Positions 37,796 through 46,394 of a stretch of 64,000 bases of DNA are shown in pieces (positions within the stretch are counted from its first letter, which is position 1; each line of letters starts with the position of its first letter). The stretch is from Sulfitobacter sp. SK011 (GTDB taxonomy: Bacteria > Pseudomonadota > Alphaproteobacteria > Rhodobacterales > Rhodobacteraceae). Where the stretch lies: positions 3,203,574 through 3,267,573 of the forward strand of contig NZ_CP025803.1 of assembly GCF_003352065.1 (NCBI RefSeq), written 5' to 3'. Under the pieces are notes generated by a model. It made no database searches and was not told where the DNA came from. It saw only the letters and a program-made list of their open reading frames with translations. The translations under genes and the position numbers were made by a program.

Positions 37796-38782
37796 TCACA
37801 GCATCGATGGAACCACCTGATCCGGCGGGCGATGGCCATCATCAAACGTCTTGATGTTGATGATCACTTTTTCGCCCATCTCGATGCGCCCTTCCAGTGT
37901 CGCCGACCCCATATGCGGCAACAACACAACGTTCTTCAGCTCGCGCAAACGCGGGTTGATGTGGGTGCCATGCTCATAGACATCCAAGCCTGCACCTTTG
38001 ATTTCACCGGCGCGCAACATCCGGGTCAGCGCGTTTTCGTCGATCACCTCACCGCGTGATGTGTTTACGATCACCGCTTCAGGCTTCATCAACTTCAACC
38101 GTCGCGCGTTCATCAAGTGAAAGGTGCTTGGGGTATGCGGGCAATTGATGCTGATCACATCCATCCGGGAAACCATCTGATCAAGGCTCTCCCAATAAGT
38201 CGCCTCCAACGCAGCCTCGGTTTGCTCATGCAGTCGTTTGCGGTTGTGGTAATGCACCTGCATCCCAAAGGCATGTGCGCGCCGTGCGACCGCCTGGCCG
38301 ATCCTACCCATGCCCAGAATGCCCAACCGTCGGCCCCCGATGCGCCCACCAAGCAATGCGGTCGGGGCCCACCCCTTCCATTCGCCTTTTTGCATCACCG
38401 CCATGCCTTCGCCCATGCGCCGCGTCACGGCCAGGATCAGCGCCATGGTCATATCTGCGGTATCATCGGTCAACACGCCCGGCGTGTTGCTGACCAAAAC
38501 GCCGCGCTGCCGGGCGGTGGCCACGTCAATATGATCAACACCTGCGCCATAATTCGCGATCAGTTTCAAACGGTCACCGGCCTGCCCGATCAAGGCGGCA
38601 TCAATATCGTCTGTGACGGTCGGTACCAGAATGTCTGCGGTTTTCATCGCCTCGCCCAGCTCCGTCCGGGTCATCGGCGTGTCGTCCTCGCGCAACCTGA
38701 CGTCGAACAACTCGCTCAGCCGGGTTTCCACCACATCGGGCAACCGTCGCGTGACTACAACACTCAACCGTTTCTTTGTCAT
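37796..38782 (-). CDS. D-2-hydroxyacid dehydrogenase (glyoxylate/hydroxypyruvate reductase type)
   Basis: The 328-residue NAD(P)-dependent enzyme has the Rossmann motif LGILGMGRIGQAVARR, catalytic Arg in VNTSRGEVID, Glu in the following segment and His in LLPHMGSAT. It reduces glyoxylate or hydroxypyruvate, or works in reverse. It is the first gene of the set that continues with ggt and the FAD-linked dehydrogenase (41-base gap). Confidence 0.9.
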   Translation of the reverse strand: MTKKRLSVVVTRRLPDVVETRLSELFDVRLREDDTPMTRTELGEAMKTADILVPTVTDDIDAALIGQAGDRLKLIANYGAGVDHIDVATARQRGVLVSNTPGVLTDDTADMTMALILAVTRRMGEGMAVMQKGEWKGWAPTALLGGRIGGRRLGILGMGRIGQAVARRAHAFGMQVHYHNRKRLHEQTEAALEATYWESLDQMVSRMDVISINCPHTPSTFHLMNARRLKLMKPEAVIVNTSRGEVIDENALTRMLRAGEIKGAGLDVYEHGTHINPRLRELKNVVLLPHMGSATLEGRIEMGEKVIINIKTFDDGHRPPDQVVPSML

Positions 38783-38910
38783 CTTTGCTCTCCCCGCACT
38801 TGGCGCACACGTCTTTGACAGGCATGGTGTCTCAACGCGCGACGAGGCACAAGAACCTCACGTTGTAAAAGAGCAAAACAAATAATATATCCGGCAGTGC
38901 AGGCAGCACC

Positions 38911-39423
38911 ATGAAAACAACAACGCTTTTATGCGCCTTTATGGCGTCGATTATGATGATCACGCTTCAATCAGCGGCCCCCGCTGCGGCGGAAGGTGTG
39001 GGATCCGTCACCAATCTGCCGGTGCCGCGTTTCGTCTCAATGAAAGCATCTGAGGGCAACGTGCGGCGCGGCCCGTCTTTGTCACACCGCATCGACTGGG
39101 TCTTCAAGCGTCGCGACATGCCTTTGCGCATCACCGCAGAGCACGGCCACTGGCGCCGCGTCGAAGACCGCGATGGCATGGGCGGATGGGTTCACTATTC
39201 GCTTTTATCCGGGACCCGCACCGTTCTTGTCGAACAGGACATGCTGGCCCTGCACGCGCGGCCCGATGCAAATGCGCCCGTGACCGCAGCCCTTGAATTG
39301 GGTGTTGTTGCACGGTTGGGCGATTGTGATCTGGAATGGTGCCAATTGCGTTCCGGCGGCTTCAAAGGGTGGGCACCCAAGGCCCGCATCTGGGGCGTCG
39401 CACCGGGCGAACTGCGCGACTAG
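38911..39423 (+). CDS. Secreted SH3-domain protein
   Basis: This 170-residue protein has a signal peptide (about residues 1-27, ending APAAA) followed by two bacterial SH3-like repeats: NVRRGPSLSHRIDWVF...WVHYSLL and LHARPDANAPVTAAL...GWAPKARIWG. It is probably periplasmic and may bind peptidoglycan. It stands alone. Confidence 0.88.
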   Translation: MKTTTLLCAFMASIMMITLQSAAPAAAEGVGSVTNLPVPRFVSMKASEGNVRRGPSLSHRIDWVFKRRDMPLRITAEHGHWRRVEDRDGMGGWVHYSLLSGTRTVLVEQDMLALHARPDANAPVTAALELGVVARLGDCDLEWCQLRSGGFKGWAPKARIWGVAPGELRD

Positions 39424-39549
39424 GCTTTATCGCTCAGCCCTGCGCGACCCGCCAAGAACCATCAACGATTTCCCAACAGATGCCTTTGCGCGGGCTATCA
39501 TCAACGCTATGCAGGTGGGGACTTGTTCGCCAAGAAAAGGGATCTTGCC

Positions 39550-40542
39550 ATGCGCGCCATCACCTATGACACCTTCGGCACAGCCCGCGATGTTCTGAAA
39601 TTAAAAGATATCCCCAATCCTGAGCCGAAAGCCGGTGAGGTGCGGGTCAAACTCGCATTTTCCGGCGTCAACCCCTCTGACGTTAAAGCCCGCGCCGGAT
39701 CGCGGCCGGGCGTCACAAAACCAGCGTTTCCCCTGATCATTCCACACAGCGATGGGACCGGCGAGGTTGAGGCCGTGGGTGCGGGTGTTGACCCAGAGCG
39801 CATCGGTCAACGCGTCTGGGTCTGGAATGGCCAATGGCAGCGCAGCCATGGCACCGCCGCAAGCCACATCACCTTGCCCGCGCATCAAGCTGTGCCGCTG
39901 CCAAAAGAGGTCAGCCTGGAAGTCGGGGCCAGCCTTGGCATACCGGGGTTGACAGCATGTCATGCGGTGTTTGGTGGCGGCGGCGTGGCAGGTGAAACGG
40001 TGCTGATCCAAGGGGGGGCGGGTACCGCGGGCCTCTTGGCCGTGCAGCTTGCCAAATGGGGCGGTGCGCGCGTCATCACCACCACCAGCGAAAAGGACCG
40101 TGACCGGGTCATTGCCGCAGGTGCAGATGTGGTGCTGAGCTACAATGACCCAGATCTGCCTGCGAAAATATTGGCCGCCAACGCGGGCAAACTGATTGAG
40201 ACGATTGTCGAAGTAGAATTTGGCGCGAACATTGATACCGATACAGAAGTGATCGCACCAAATGGCCGGATTGCCGCATATGGATCGGCCAAAGAGATGC
40301 AGCCCGTACTGCCGTTCTATCCGCTTTTGTTCAAAGCCGTGACCATCGACATCATGTTGATCTATTTGCTCCCCGGTGCGCAACGCGATGCGGCCATCAC
40401 CCGATTGCATCATGCCCTGCAAGATGGGGCACTCGATTGTCCGGTTGAACGCGTGTTTGATTTGGCTGAAACCATTGCGGCCCATGAAGCGGTTGAGGCA
40501 GGCGCACGCGACGGAGCAATCTTGGTGAATTGCCAGTCGTGA
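39550..40542 (+). CDS. NADPH:quinone oxidoreductase-like medium-chain dehydrogenase
   Basis: The 330-residue protein belongs to the zinc-free quinone oxidoreductase branch: FSGVNPSDVKARAG, IPHSDGTGEVEAVG, and the nucleotide-binding VLIQGGAGTAGLLAVQLA. It reduces quinones or conjugated carbonyls with NADPH. The ATG at 39550 follows AAAAGGGA; an upstream in-frame start is less likely. Confidence 0.88.
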   Translation: MRAITYDTFGTARDVLKLKDIPNPEPKAGEVRVKLAFSGVNPSDVKARAGSRPGVTKPAFPLIIPHSDGTGEVEAVGAGVDPERIGQRVWVWNGQWQRSHGTAASHITLPAHQAVPLPKEVSLEVGASLGIPGLTACHAVFGGGGVAGETVLIQGGAGTAGLLAVQLAKWGGARVITTTSEKDRDRVIAAGADVVLSYNDPDLPAKILAANAGKLIETIVEVEFGANIDTDTEVIAPNGRIAAYGSAKEMQPVLPFYPLLFKAVTIDIMLIYLLPGAQRDAAITRLHHALQDGALDCPVERVFDLAETIAAHEAVEAGARDGAILVNCQS

Positions 40543-40674
40543 AGGGTGCAGAAGGCTCGGAAAACGTTCTTGCGGCAATCGTCAGGAAACCAAGCCGCCA
40601 AATCGCCACAGGTCAATTGCCAAGCCAGTGGGCCGTGCCTAGACTAACCCATTGATGTTTCTCTGCTGGATTTC

Positions 40675-42000
40675 ATGATGCGCATTCTCGCTTTCCTTGT
40701 TTGTCTCGCCCTGCCCTTTGCAGCGGTTGCACAAACCACAACCACGCAACCCAGCGGCACGATCAACATTGAAGACAGCGCCACATCGGACGCCGCCATT
40801 GCCAACCGCATCCGTGACATTCTTGGTGAGCTTGAGGGATACGAAGACATCAGTGTCACGGTATCCTCGGGGATCATCACCTTGCGCGGCACCACGCTGG
40901 ATACAAGCTCTGCCACCCGCCTCACCGAACTGGTCGGCCGGGTCGAAGGTGTCGTCGCCATCGAAAATGAAGTGCATGAAACCACAGATGTCGTTGAGCG
41001 ACTGAACCCCGCTGTCGCCCGGTTCAAAGCCCGACTGACGCAGTTGATTGCCTTTCTCCCGCTGGCTCTGATTGCTTTTGGCGTTTTCGTCGCCGTCATC
41101 CTGCTGGGATTCGTGATTGCGCGACTGCGCCAGCCTTGGGAACGTCTGGCCCCGAACGCCTTTATCGCCGACATTTACCGCCAGATCATCCGGCTCTTAT
41201 TCCTCATTGGCGGGCTGGTAATCGCACTTGATATTGTGGGTGCTGCGGCGCTGCTGTCGGGCATATTGGGTGCGGCCGGGATTGTCGGCCTCGCGATTGG
41301 TTTTGCCGTGCGCGACACGGTCGAGAATTTCATCGCATCCATCATGCTGTCGATCCGCCAGCCCTTTCGCCCCAACGACACCGTCGAAATCGAAGGCGAC
41401 ACCGGCAAGGTGATCCGCCTGACCAGTCGCGCCACGATTTTGCTCAGCTTTGATGGCAACCATATTCGCATCCCGAACGCGACGGTATTCAAAAGCAGGA
41501 TCGTTAATTTTTCACGCAACGCGGAACGGCGGTTCACCTTTGCCCTGACTGTTGCCCCTGACACCGATCTGGACGAGGCCCGACGTCTCGCCGCAGATAC
41601 GCTCATCGCGTTGCCCTTTGTGCTCAAATCACCTGAAGCATCTGCATGGATTGAATCGGTGGATGATTTTTGGGTGACATTGAACATGGCCGCTTGGATT
41701 AACCAGAATGAGACCGACATCGTTCTGGCCCGCAGTGAAGCAATACGGCTGACGCAGGCCGCCTTTGACAGCGCAGATATGTCCGCTCCGGTACCGAGCT
41801 ATCGGATCGAAAACTTTGACGGCGTTGCTGCTAAACCCAGCAAACCCACGAAACCAGCCAAAGATGAACCCGCAGCGACACCGGCTCCTGTTCAGGCTGT
41901 AAGTGCAACAGCCGACGAAGAATTGACAAAAATCGTCGATCAGGAGCGCGCCGATCCCCAGCGCGACGATCTGTTGAGCGCACATGCGAACGAGGAATAG
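40675..42000 (+). CDS. BON-domain MscS-type mechanosensitive channel
   Basis: This 441-residue protein has a signal peptide (1-20), a periplasmic BON domain (about 40-105: IRDILGELEGYEDISVTVS...GIITLRGTT), three or four membrane helices (about 120-230), and the MscS pore/upper domain (GLAIGFAVRDTVENFIASIM; RQPFRPNDTVEI). The C-terminal tail is rich in Lys/Pro/Ala. It releases ions under membrane tension. The BON fusion is found in several alphaproteobacteria. Confidence 0.9.
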   Translation: MMRILAFLVCLALPFAAVAQTTTTQPSGTINIEDSATSDAAIANRIRDILGELEGYEDISVTVSSGIITLRGTTLDTSSATRLTELVGRVEGVVAIENEVHETTDVVERLNPAVARFKARLTQLIAFLPLALIAFGVFVAVILLGFVIARLRQPWERLAPNAFIADIYRQIIRLLFLIGGLVIALDIVGAAALLSGILGAAGIVGLAIGFAVRDTVENFIASIMLSIRQPFRPNDTVEIEGDTGKVIRLTSRATILLSFDGNHIRIPNATVFKSRIVNFSRNAERRFTFALTVAPDTDLDEARRLAADTLIALPFVLKSPEASAWIESVDDFWVTLNMAAWINQNETDIVLARSEAIRLTQAAFDSADMSAPVPSYRIENFDGVAAKPSKPTKPAKDEPAATPAPVQAVSATADEELTKIVDQERADPQRDDLLSAHANEE

Positions 42001-42063
42001 GAATTTTTCAGTAAAACGGGTCTTGCGTCCCGCGCCGCAGCCCACTAATTAGCGCCACAGTAT

Positions 42064-42138
42064 TGGGGTGTGGCCTAGCGGTAGGGCAACTGTTTTTGGT
42101 ACAGGAGATCGAAGGTTCGAATCCTTCCACCCCAGCCA
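42064..42138 (+). tRNA. tRNA-Gln (anticodon TTG)
   Basis: The acceptor arm TGGGGTG pairs with CACCCCA, the discriminator is G and the CCA end is encoded (42136-42138). The D arm holds AGCGGTA, the anticodon stem CTGT/ACAG encloses TTTTGGT with anticodon TTG, and the T arm is GAAGG-TTCGAAT-CCTTC. A serine recombinase gene lies 170 bases downstream, so the tRNA marks the edge of an accessory region. Confidence 0.96.
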
Positions 42139-42309
42139 CGTAATTCATCTTCCAGACCCGATCCGACTTTCTGTCGTAGTAAGCTCGTGTTTTCCGTGGG
42201 TTACGTGGTTATCCCCTAGCTGCAGACGCTGACACAGCTCTCGAATGCCGCCAATACCCGCATAAGTCTGAGGTGGCCATTTCCGCGATACCAGTGTGTG
42301 TGGTTTTGA

Positions 42310-43950
42310 TCAGAGCGTCGCGAGCAGCGCGTGTTGTTCCGACCAGTCTGATGGGATGCTGTGGCGCAAACACCAGTCCGAAGTAAATCCAAAAGGTTGC
42401 TTGCCGTCTAAGGCATTGCGGATGAGATCAGGTGCAAGCAACGCCAGCTCAATCATCTGATGAATCCGTCGTGTCGAGGTCCCTTCATCAGCGGCTATCT
42501 GACCAAATGATTTGCCTGACTTGATCTGCTCAAACCAGTGATGCGCGGTGGCAATGTTCTTGATCAGCGCCTCATCTCGCGCGCCCGGCGCATCCGCAAA
42601 GATCAGTTTTGTCTCAACACCGCGTTTGCGTAACTGGAACGGCGCAGTGATGATAAGATGATCCTGCGGGAGGTCTTCCAGATCCTGTTCCAACAGTGCC
42701 CCGAGTTTCTCTGCTTTGACAAAGATGCTTACTTCACCGGGACGCAGATCGATGCGCTCAATAAGATCCAGTGATGGTTTGATGTCTTTCCTTACGCTGA
42801 TCACTTGAACCTTGGCCCTGGCGGTAGCGATTGCTGATGCCGATGCATCCTGAACGACCTTACTGATAAAGGATGACTTGTTGAGATGCTGACGCAGGAC
42901 AAGTGCTACCTTTATCTCCAGCTCTTCTGCTGGCAACCGCCAGCCATCTGTGTTGGCCTCGCCGCTGTTCCTGATCAGGCGATGGGACACATAGTAACGC
43001 AGCCGCACCCCTGCTCTGGTCTTGGAATGTGATGGGGTCAGACGATCGCCTGTTTCATCAAAGAGCTTGCCGCAAAGCAGGGACCGTTGCTTCGCCGTTT
43101 TGCGCGCCCTGCCCTTTACCGCCCCATCCTGCAGCATTTGTTGAATGCGCTCCCATCGGTCCGGATCAATGATCGCATCGTGCTGGCCATCATGCACGTT
43201 TGCCTTGTGGCGGATGCGGCCCGAATAGATTGGGTTGGTCAGGAGGTTATGTATGTGGCCGCGTGAGAAGGTGATGCCTCCTGAGTGCTGCCCGTCAGCA
43301 GATGTCCGTTGCCTACTGCGCAATCCCAGGTCATCCGCTGCGGCCTTGACCGCTCGGACCGTGCCATGCTGTTCATAAAGGTCATAGAGCATCTCAATGG
43401 TTTTTGCTTCCGCATCGTTGATCTTGAGCGTGCGGCCGTCCGCGTCATAACCAAGCGGCACGAGCCCGCCCATCCAAAGACCTCTGCGTTTTGAGGCGGC
43501 GATCTTATCGCGGATGCGTTCCGCGGTTACTTCGCGTTCAAATTGAGCAAAGGACAGCAACATGTTCAACGTCAATCGACCCATGCTGGTGGCTGTGTTG
43601 AACGATTGGGTAACCGAGACAAAGGATGCCTCCGCCGCATCTAGGGTGTCGACGATCTTAGAAAAGTCAGCGAGAGATCGGGTAAGCCGATCAATCTTAT
43701 AGACCACGATCTGATCAACCAGTCCATCAGCAATGTCTTGCAGTAGCTGTTTGAGCGCAGGCCGTTCCAGCGATCCGCCTGACAGCCCGCCATCGTCATA
43801 GTGTTCAGGCAGCAGGATCCAACCTTCGTGCTTTTGACTGGCGATGTAGGCGGCACAGGCTTCACGCTGCGCATCCAGCGAGTTGAACTCTTGCTCGAGG
43901 CCGTCCTCTGAGGACTTGCGGGTGTATATGGCGCAGCGCAGCTTCTTCAT
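42310..43950 (-). CDS. Large serine recombinase
   Basis: The 546-residue recombinase has an N-terminal resolvase domain with the nucleophilic serine in YTRKSSEDGLEQEFNSLDAQ (Ser13 or Ser14), VVYKIDRLTRSLADF and ERIRDKIAASKRRG. A recombinase domain follows (GYDADGRTLKINDAEAK...HNLLTNPIYSGRIRHK). The four-cysteine zinc ribbon of some relatives is absent; the corresponding part reads RSLLCGKLFDETGDRLTPSH, as in the alphaproteobacterial group that travels with DUF2924 and DUF3489 genes. Its start overlaps the end of that partner gene. Confidence 0.92.
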   Translation of the reverse strand: MKKLRCAIYTRKSSEDGLEQEFNSLDAQREACAAYIASQKHEGWILLPEHYDDGGLSGGSLERPALKQLLQDIADGLVDQIVVYKIDRLTRSLADFSKIVDTLDAAEASFVSVTQSFNTATSMGRLTLNMLLSFAQFEREVTAERIRDKIAASKRRGLWMGGLVPLGYDADGRTLKINDAEAKTIEMLYDLYEQHGTVRAVKAAADDLGLRSRQRTSADGQHSGGITFSRGHIHNLLTNPIYSGRIRHKANVHDGQHDAIIDPDRWERIQQMLQDGAVKGRARKTAKQRSLLCGKLFDETGDRLTPSHSKTRAGVRLRYYVSHRLIRNSGEANTDGWRLPAEELEIKVALVLRQHLNKSSFISKVVQDASASAIATARAKVQVISVRKDIKPSLDLIERIDLRPGEVSIFVKAEKLGALLEQDLEDLPQDHLIITAPFQLRKRGVETKLIFADAPGARDEALIKNIATAHHWFEQIKSGKSFGQIAADEGTSTRRIHQMIELALLAPDLIRNALDGKQPFGFTSDWCLRHSIPSDWSEQHALLATL

Positions 43951-44651
43951 ACTTGCGCCCCTGACCTAGTTGACAGCCCAAAGAACCGTGGGCCGGACCA
44001 CGTGGCCCCGGTGATGTGTTTGGCGATGGCAGAAAGCGACGACCATTTTTTGCCATCCAACTCAAAGCCGCCCTCAGTGACATGCACTTGATAGGTTCGG
44101 CCATTCCACTCGCGGACCAGATGCGCCCCCGTGCTCAGCTTTGCAGGGGCCGCGGCGGTGACCTCGTACCCTTTCGCAATCTGCTTCAACGCCCGCCGCG
44201 TGGCGGCTGACAACCCGCCCAGCGCCTTGCACTGCTGCTCATAGAGTATCGCCTTTTGCATGAAGGGCACCGACAGATACGGTGGCGGAGGCGACCCAAA
44301 GACCGCCTCCCACTTCTGCAGTACCGCTGGCCGCTCCGGGTTCGGATCACGCCCCATCGGTTGCAGCCGCTGCTGTGGCGGCCCGTTGCTCCGCTGGTAC
44401 CGACAAGATGCGGAACTTTGACATACCGCCCTTGGCGGGCTTCTCTCAGCCGCCACCTCATAGCCAGCTTTGCGCAGCCCACTCATTGCCGCCCGCGTCG
44501 TATGCTGCTGCCAGCCCAGCTTTTCGCTCAGTGATTTGATATCTGCGCCGGATTTGCTGCCCAGCAGTTTGATCAGCTGGTCTTTTTTGGTGGTTCGACT
44601 GCCAGTGGCAGATTTCAATTTGGTGATTGGTTTGGGTGCTGACTTCGTCAT
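43947..44651 (-). CDS. DUF3489-DUF2924 open frame, apparently fused by a frameshift
   Basis: As sequenced this frame encodes 234 residues from ATG 44651, which has a GAGGAA ribosome site. The first 70 match DUF3489 (KKDQLIKLLGSKSGADIKSL, LGWQQHTTRAAMSGLRKAGYEVAAE). The last 136 match DUF2924 (PYLSVPFMQKAILYEQQ, KALGGLSAATRRALKQIAKG, REWNGRTYQVHV). The stretch between, SPPRAVCQSSASCRYQRSN, resembles neither. DUF2924 has its own in-frame ATG at 44357. These proteins regularly accompany the recombinase downstream; their function is unknown. Confidence 0.75.
   Translation of the reverse strand: MTKSAPKPITKLKSATGSRTTKKDQLIKLLGSKSGADIKSLSEKLGWQQHTTRAAMSGLRKAGYEVAAERSPPRAVCQSSASCRYQRSNGPPQQRLQPMGRDPNPERPAVLQKWEAVFGSPPPPYLSVPFMQKAILYEQQCKALGGLSAATRRALKQIAKGYEVTAAAPAKLSTGAHLVREWNGRTYQVHVTEGGFELDGKKWSSLSAIAKHITGATWSGPRFFGLSTRSGAQV
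44347..44651 (-). pseudogene. DUF3489 gene with a frameshift near 44442-44447
   Basis: If one GA is removed from the GAGAGA run (plus-strand 44442-44447), the frame continues EKPAKGGMSKFRILSVPAEQ to a TGA at 44347-44349. That is the normal end of DUF3489, and the stop overlaps the DUF2924 ATG at 44357. The match to the family end is strong evidence that the ancestral gene was separate and that a two-base duplication, or a one-base loss, joined it to its neighbour. Confidence 0.75.
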
Positions 44652-44933
44652 TTCCATTTCCTCAGATAATCGGCGGAGATATTCCGCTGCTACTGAGCAG
44701 AGCCCGGTCTGGCGGGCGACGCAGGCGAATGGGTCGCGGTGCAAAGACAGTACTGCTCCGGTAGCCGCAAAAGTCCAGTCAGTTAAGCAGAAAAATCAAC
44801 ACAAAGGGCGGAGAGCCGTCATTCGCTGCAAGTGCAAGTTGAGATTGCGTCAACAGCGAGAGCCGACATTCAAATAGCCGCTGGTTGAGTGTTCTTTTTG
44901 CGGTGGAAGGCGCGTCGCGCCCACAGCGGACAG

Positions 44934-46190
44934 TTAAACCAACTTTTCCTTCAAACCATCAAGCATATAGGTTGCTCTGGGTCGGTGCCCTTTGATCTGG
45001 ATTTCACCGCGTGGCGTCGATTGATAGCGGTCAGACAACAGTTGCCACGTCTCGGCGGAAATCTGGATTTGATCGGGAATACCTTCGGATTCCATCCGAC
45101 TGGCGACGTTGACGGTGTTTCCCCACAGATCGTAGGAGAACTTCTGCTTCCCGATTACACCCGCAATGACTGCTCCGGAATGCACGCCTATCCGCAGTTT
45201 CAGATCGACGTTGTTGTCCTTGCGGAATTCGCCAAAGGCCTGCTGCATCCCCAACGCAAGGTCAGCAATTCTTTCGGCGTGGTCCGCGACGCTGCCCTGC
45301 AGACCCGTCGCGACCATATAGGCATCACCAATTGTTTTGATCTTTTCCGCACCGTGTTCTGCCGCAAGGATGTCAAACCGGGAAAACAGATTGTTCAACA
45401 GGTTCACAAGCTCATTTGCCGACATTTTCCGCGAGATGTCTGTAAAACCAGCGAGATCTGCAAACAGGACAGACACGCTTTCATGGCTGTCGGCCAGGGG
45501 TTCCTCTTGTGCTTTCAAACGGGTCGCGATTTCGGCAGGCAGGATATTGAGCAGCAGTGCCTCGGAACGACGTTTTTCCTCCTCAAACAAGCGTTCCAGA
45601 TGATAGGCCCGCCGATTGATGACGTCCAACAAATAGGCAAAACCAATCGCAAATCCCACGCCGCCACTGGTCCAGGCCATCGCATTCACAACCTCAAAGG
45701 ATGTACCGCCCGCCAGAGCAATCGTGACAAGAGCAGCAAAAAGATATGCGCCCAGAATGATTGAGGCCTGGCGCGCACCGTTGGTAATCGCCGGAACGAA
45801 TATCATTCCAGTCAAAAGTCCGCCCACGCCTGCGACTAACCCGCCAGGCAATTGCGCTAATATCAAAGGGAACAAAATCGCCACACCAAGGAACGTGTAC
45901 ATCATGAAATACGTCCATAACCTGGGACTGATGCGTATGATCGGCAGGAATGAAACACTGATACATATCGCGAAGTGGAGTACTGCCGCAGCGCGAAGCG
46001 GACCAGTTTTACTCAACGCATCGGGGTCCAACATCAGATCCCAAAACCCATATCCGATAAAAGCAACGAGGCCGATGGCTGACGCCAACCTGCCAAGTGG
46101 CATAAACCTTTGCAGCAGTTGCAGGGCGTAGGCACGTTCGACGTCTGGCTCAAATTTTATCGGGTACCAATTTTCCACTGCAATCTCCAT
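44934..46190 (-). CDS. Membrane-bound class III adenylate cyclase
   Basis: The protein has about six N-terminal membrane helices (residues 35-200), a short linker, and a C-terminal class III cyclase domain. Metal aspartates (VLFADLAGF and TIGDAYM), the adenine-selecting Lys (EKIKTIGD) and Asp (YDLWGN), and transition-state Asn/Arg (NVASRME) are all present, so it should make cAMP. The ATG at 46190 gives 418 residues; a GTG at 46238 would add 16. Neither has a clear ribosome site. It is divergent from a second cyclase. Confidence 0.88.
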   Translation of the reverse strand: MEIAVENWYPIKFEPDVERAYALQLLQRFMPLGRLASAIGLVAFIGYGFWDLMLDPDALSKTGPLRAAAVLHFAICISVSFLPIIRISPRLWTYFMMYTFLGVAILFPLILAQLPGGLVAGVGGLLTGMIFVPAITNGARQASIILGAYLFAALVTIALAGGTSFEVVNAMAWTSGGVGFAIGFAYLLDVINRRAYHLERLFEEEKRRSEALLLNILPAEIATRLKAQEEPLADSHESVSVLFADLAGFTDISRKMSANELVNLLNNLFSRFDILAAEHGAEKIKTIGDAYMVATGLQGSVADHAERIADLALGMQQAFGEFRKDNNVDLKLRIGVHSGAVIAGVIGKQKFSYDLWGNTVNVASRMESEGIPDQIQISAETWQLLSDRYQSTPRGEIQIKGHRPRATYMLDGLKEKLV

Positions 46191-46394
46191 CTTTGGAATG
46201 CCAGAAGGGAGGGTAGACGATGACACTATCGAAGTCACTGAGCATTACCGGAGCAAGTTGCCGCCGACAGACGGATCAGCCGTTATTCGGTCTGATTGAA
46301 GCGTAAAGTAAAGGCATGACACTACCCAAAAAGCGGTTAAGGTCAGGTTTGGAGGGATGTCGGTAGTTGATATCGGTACCTGTAGGAGATCAAG

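Noticed and set aside
42064-42138. tRNA-Gln as the attachment site of the nearby serine recombinase
   Set aside because: Large serine recombinases do not usually use tRNA ends, and I see no second copy of the tRNA 3' end in the window.
44889-45764. Open frame opposite the membrane cyclase
   Set aside because: It lies antisense to a gene with a full set of catalytic residues, has no family match and no ribosome site.
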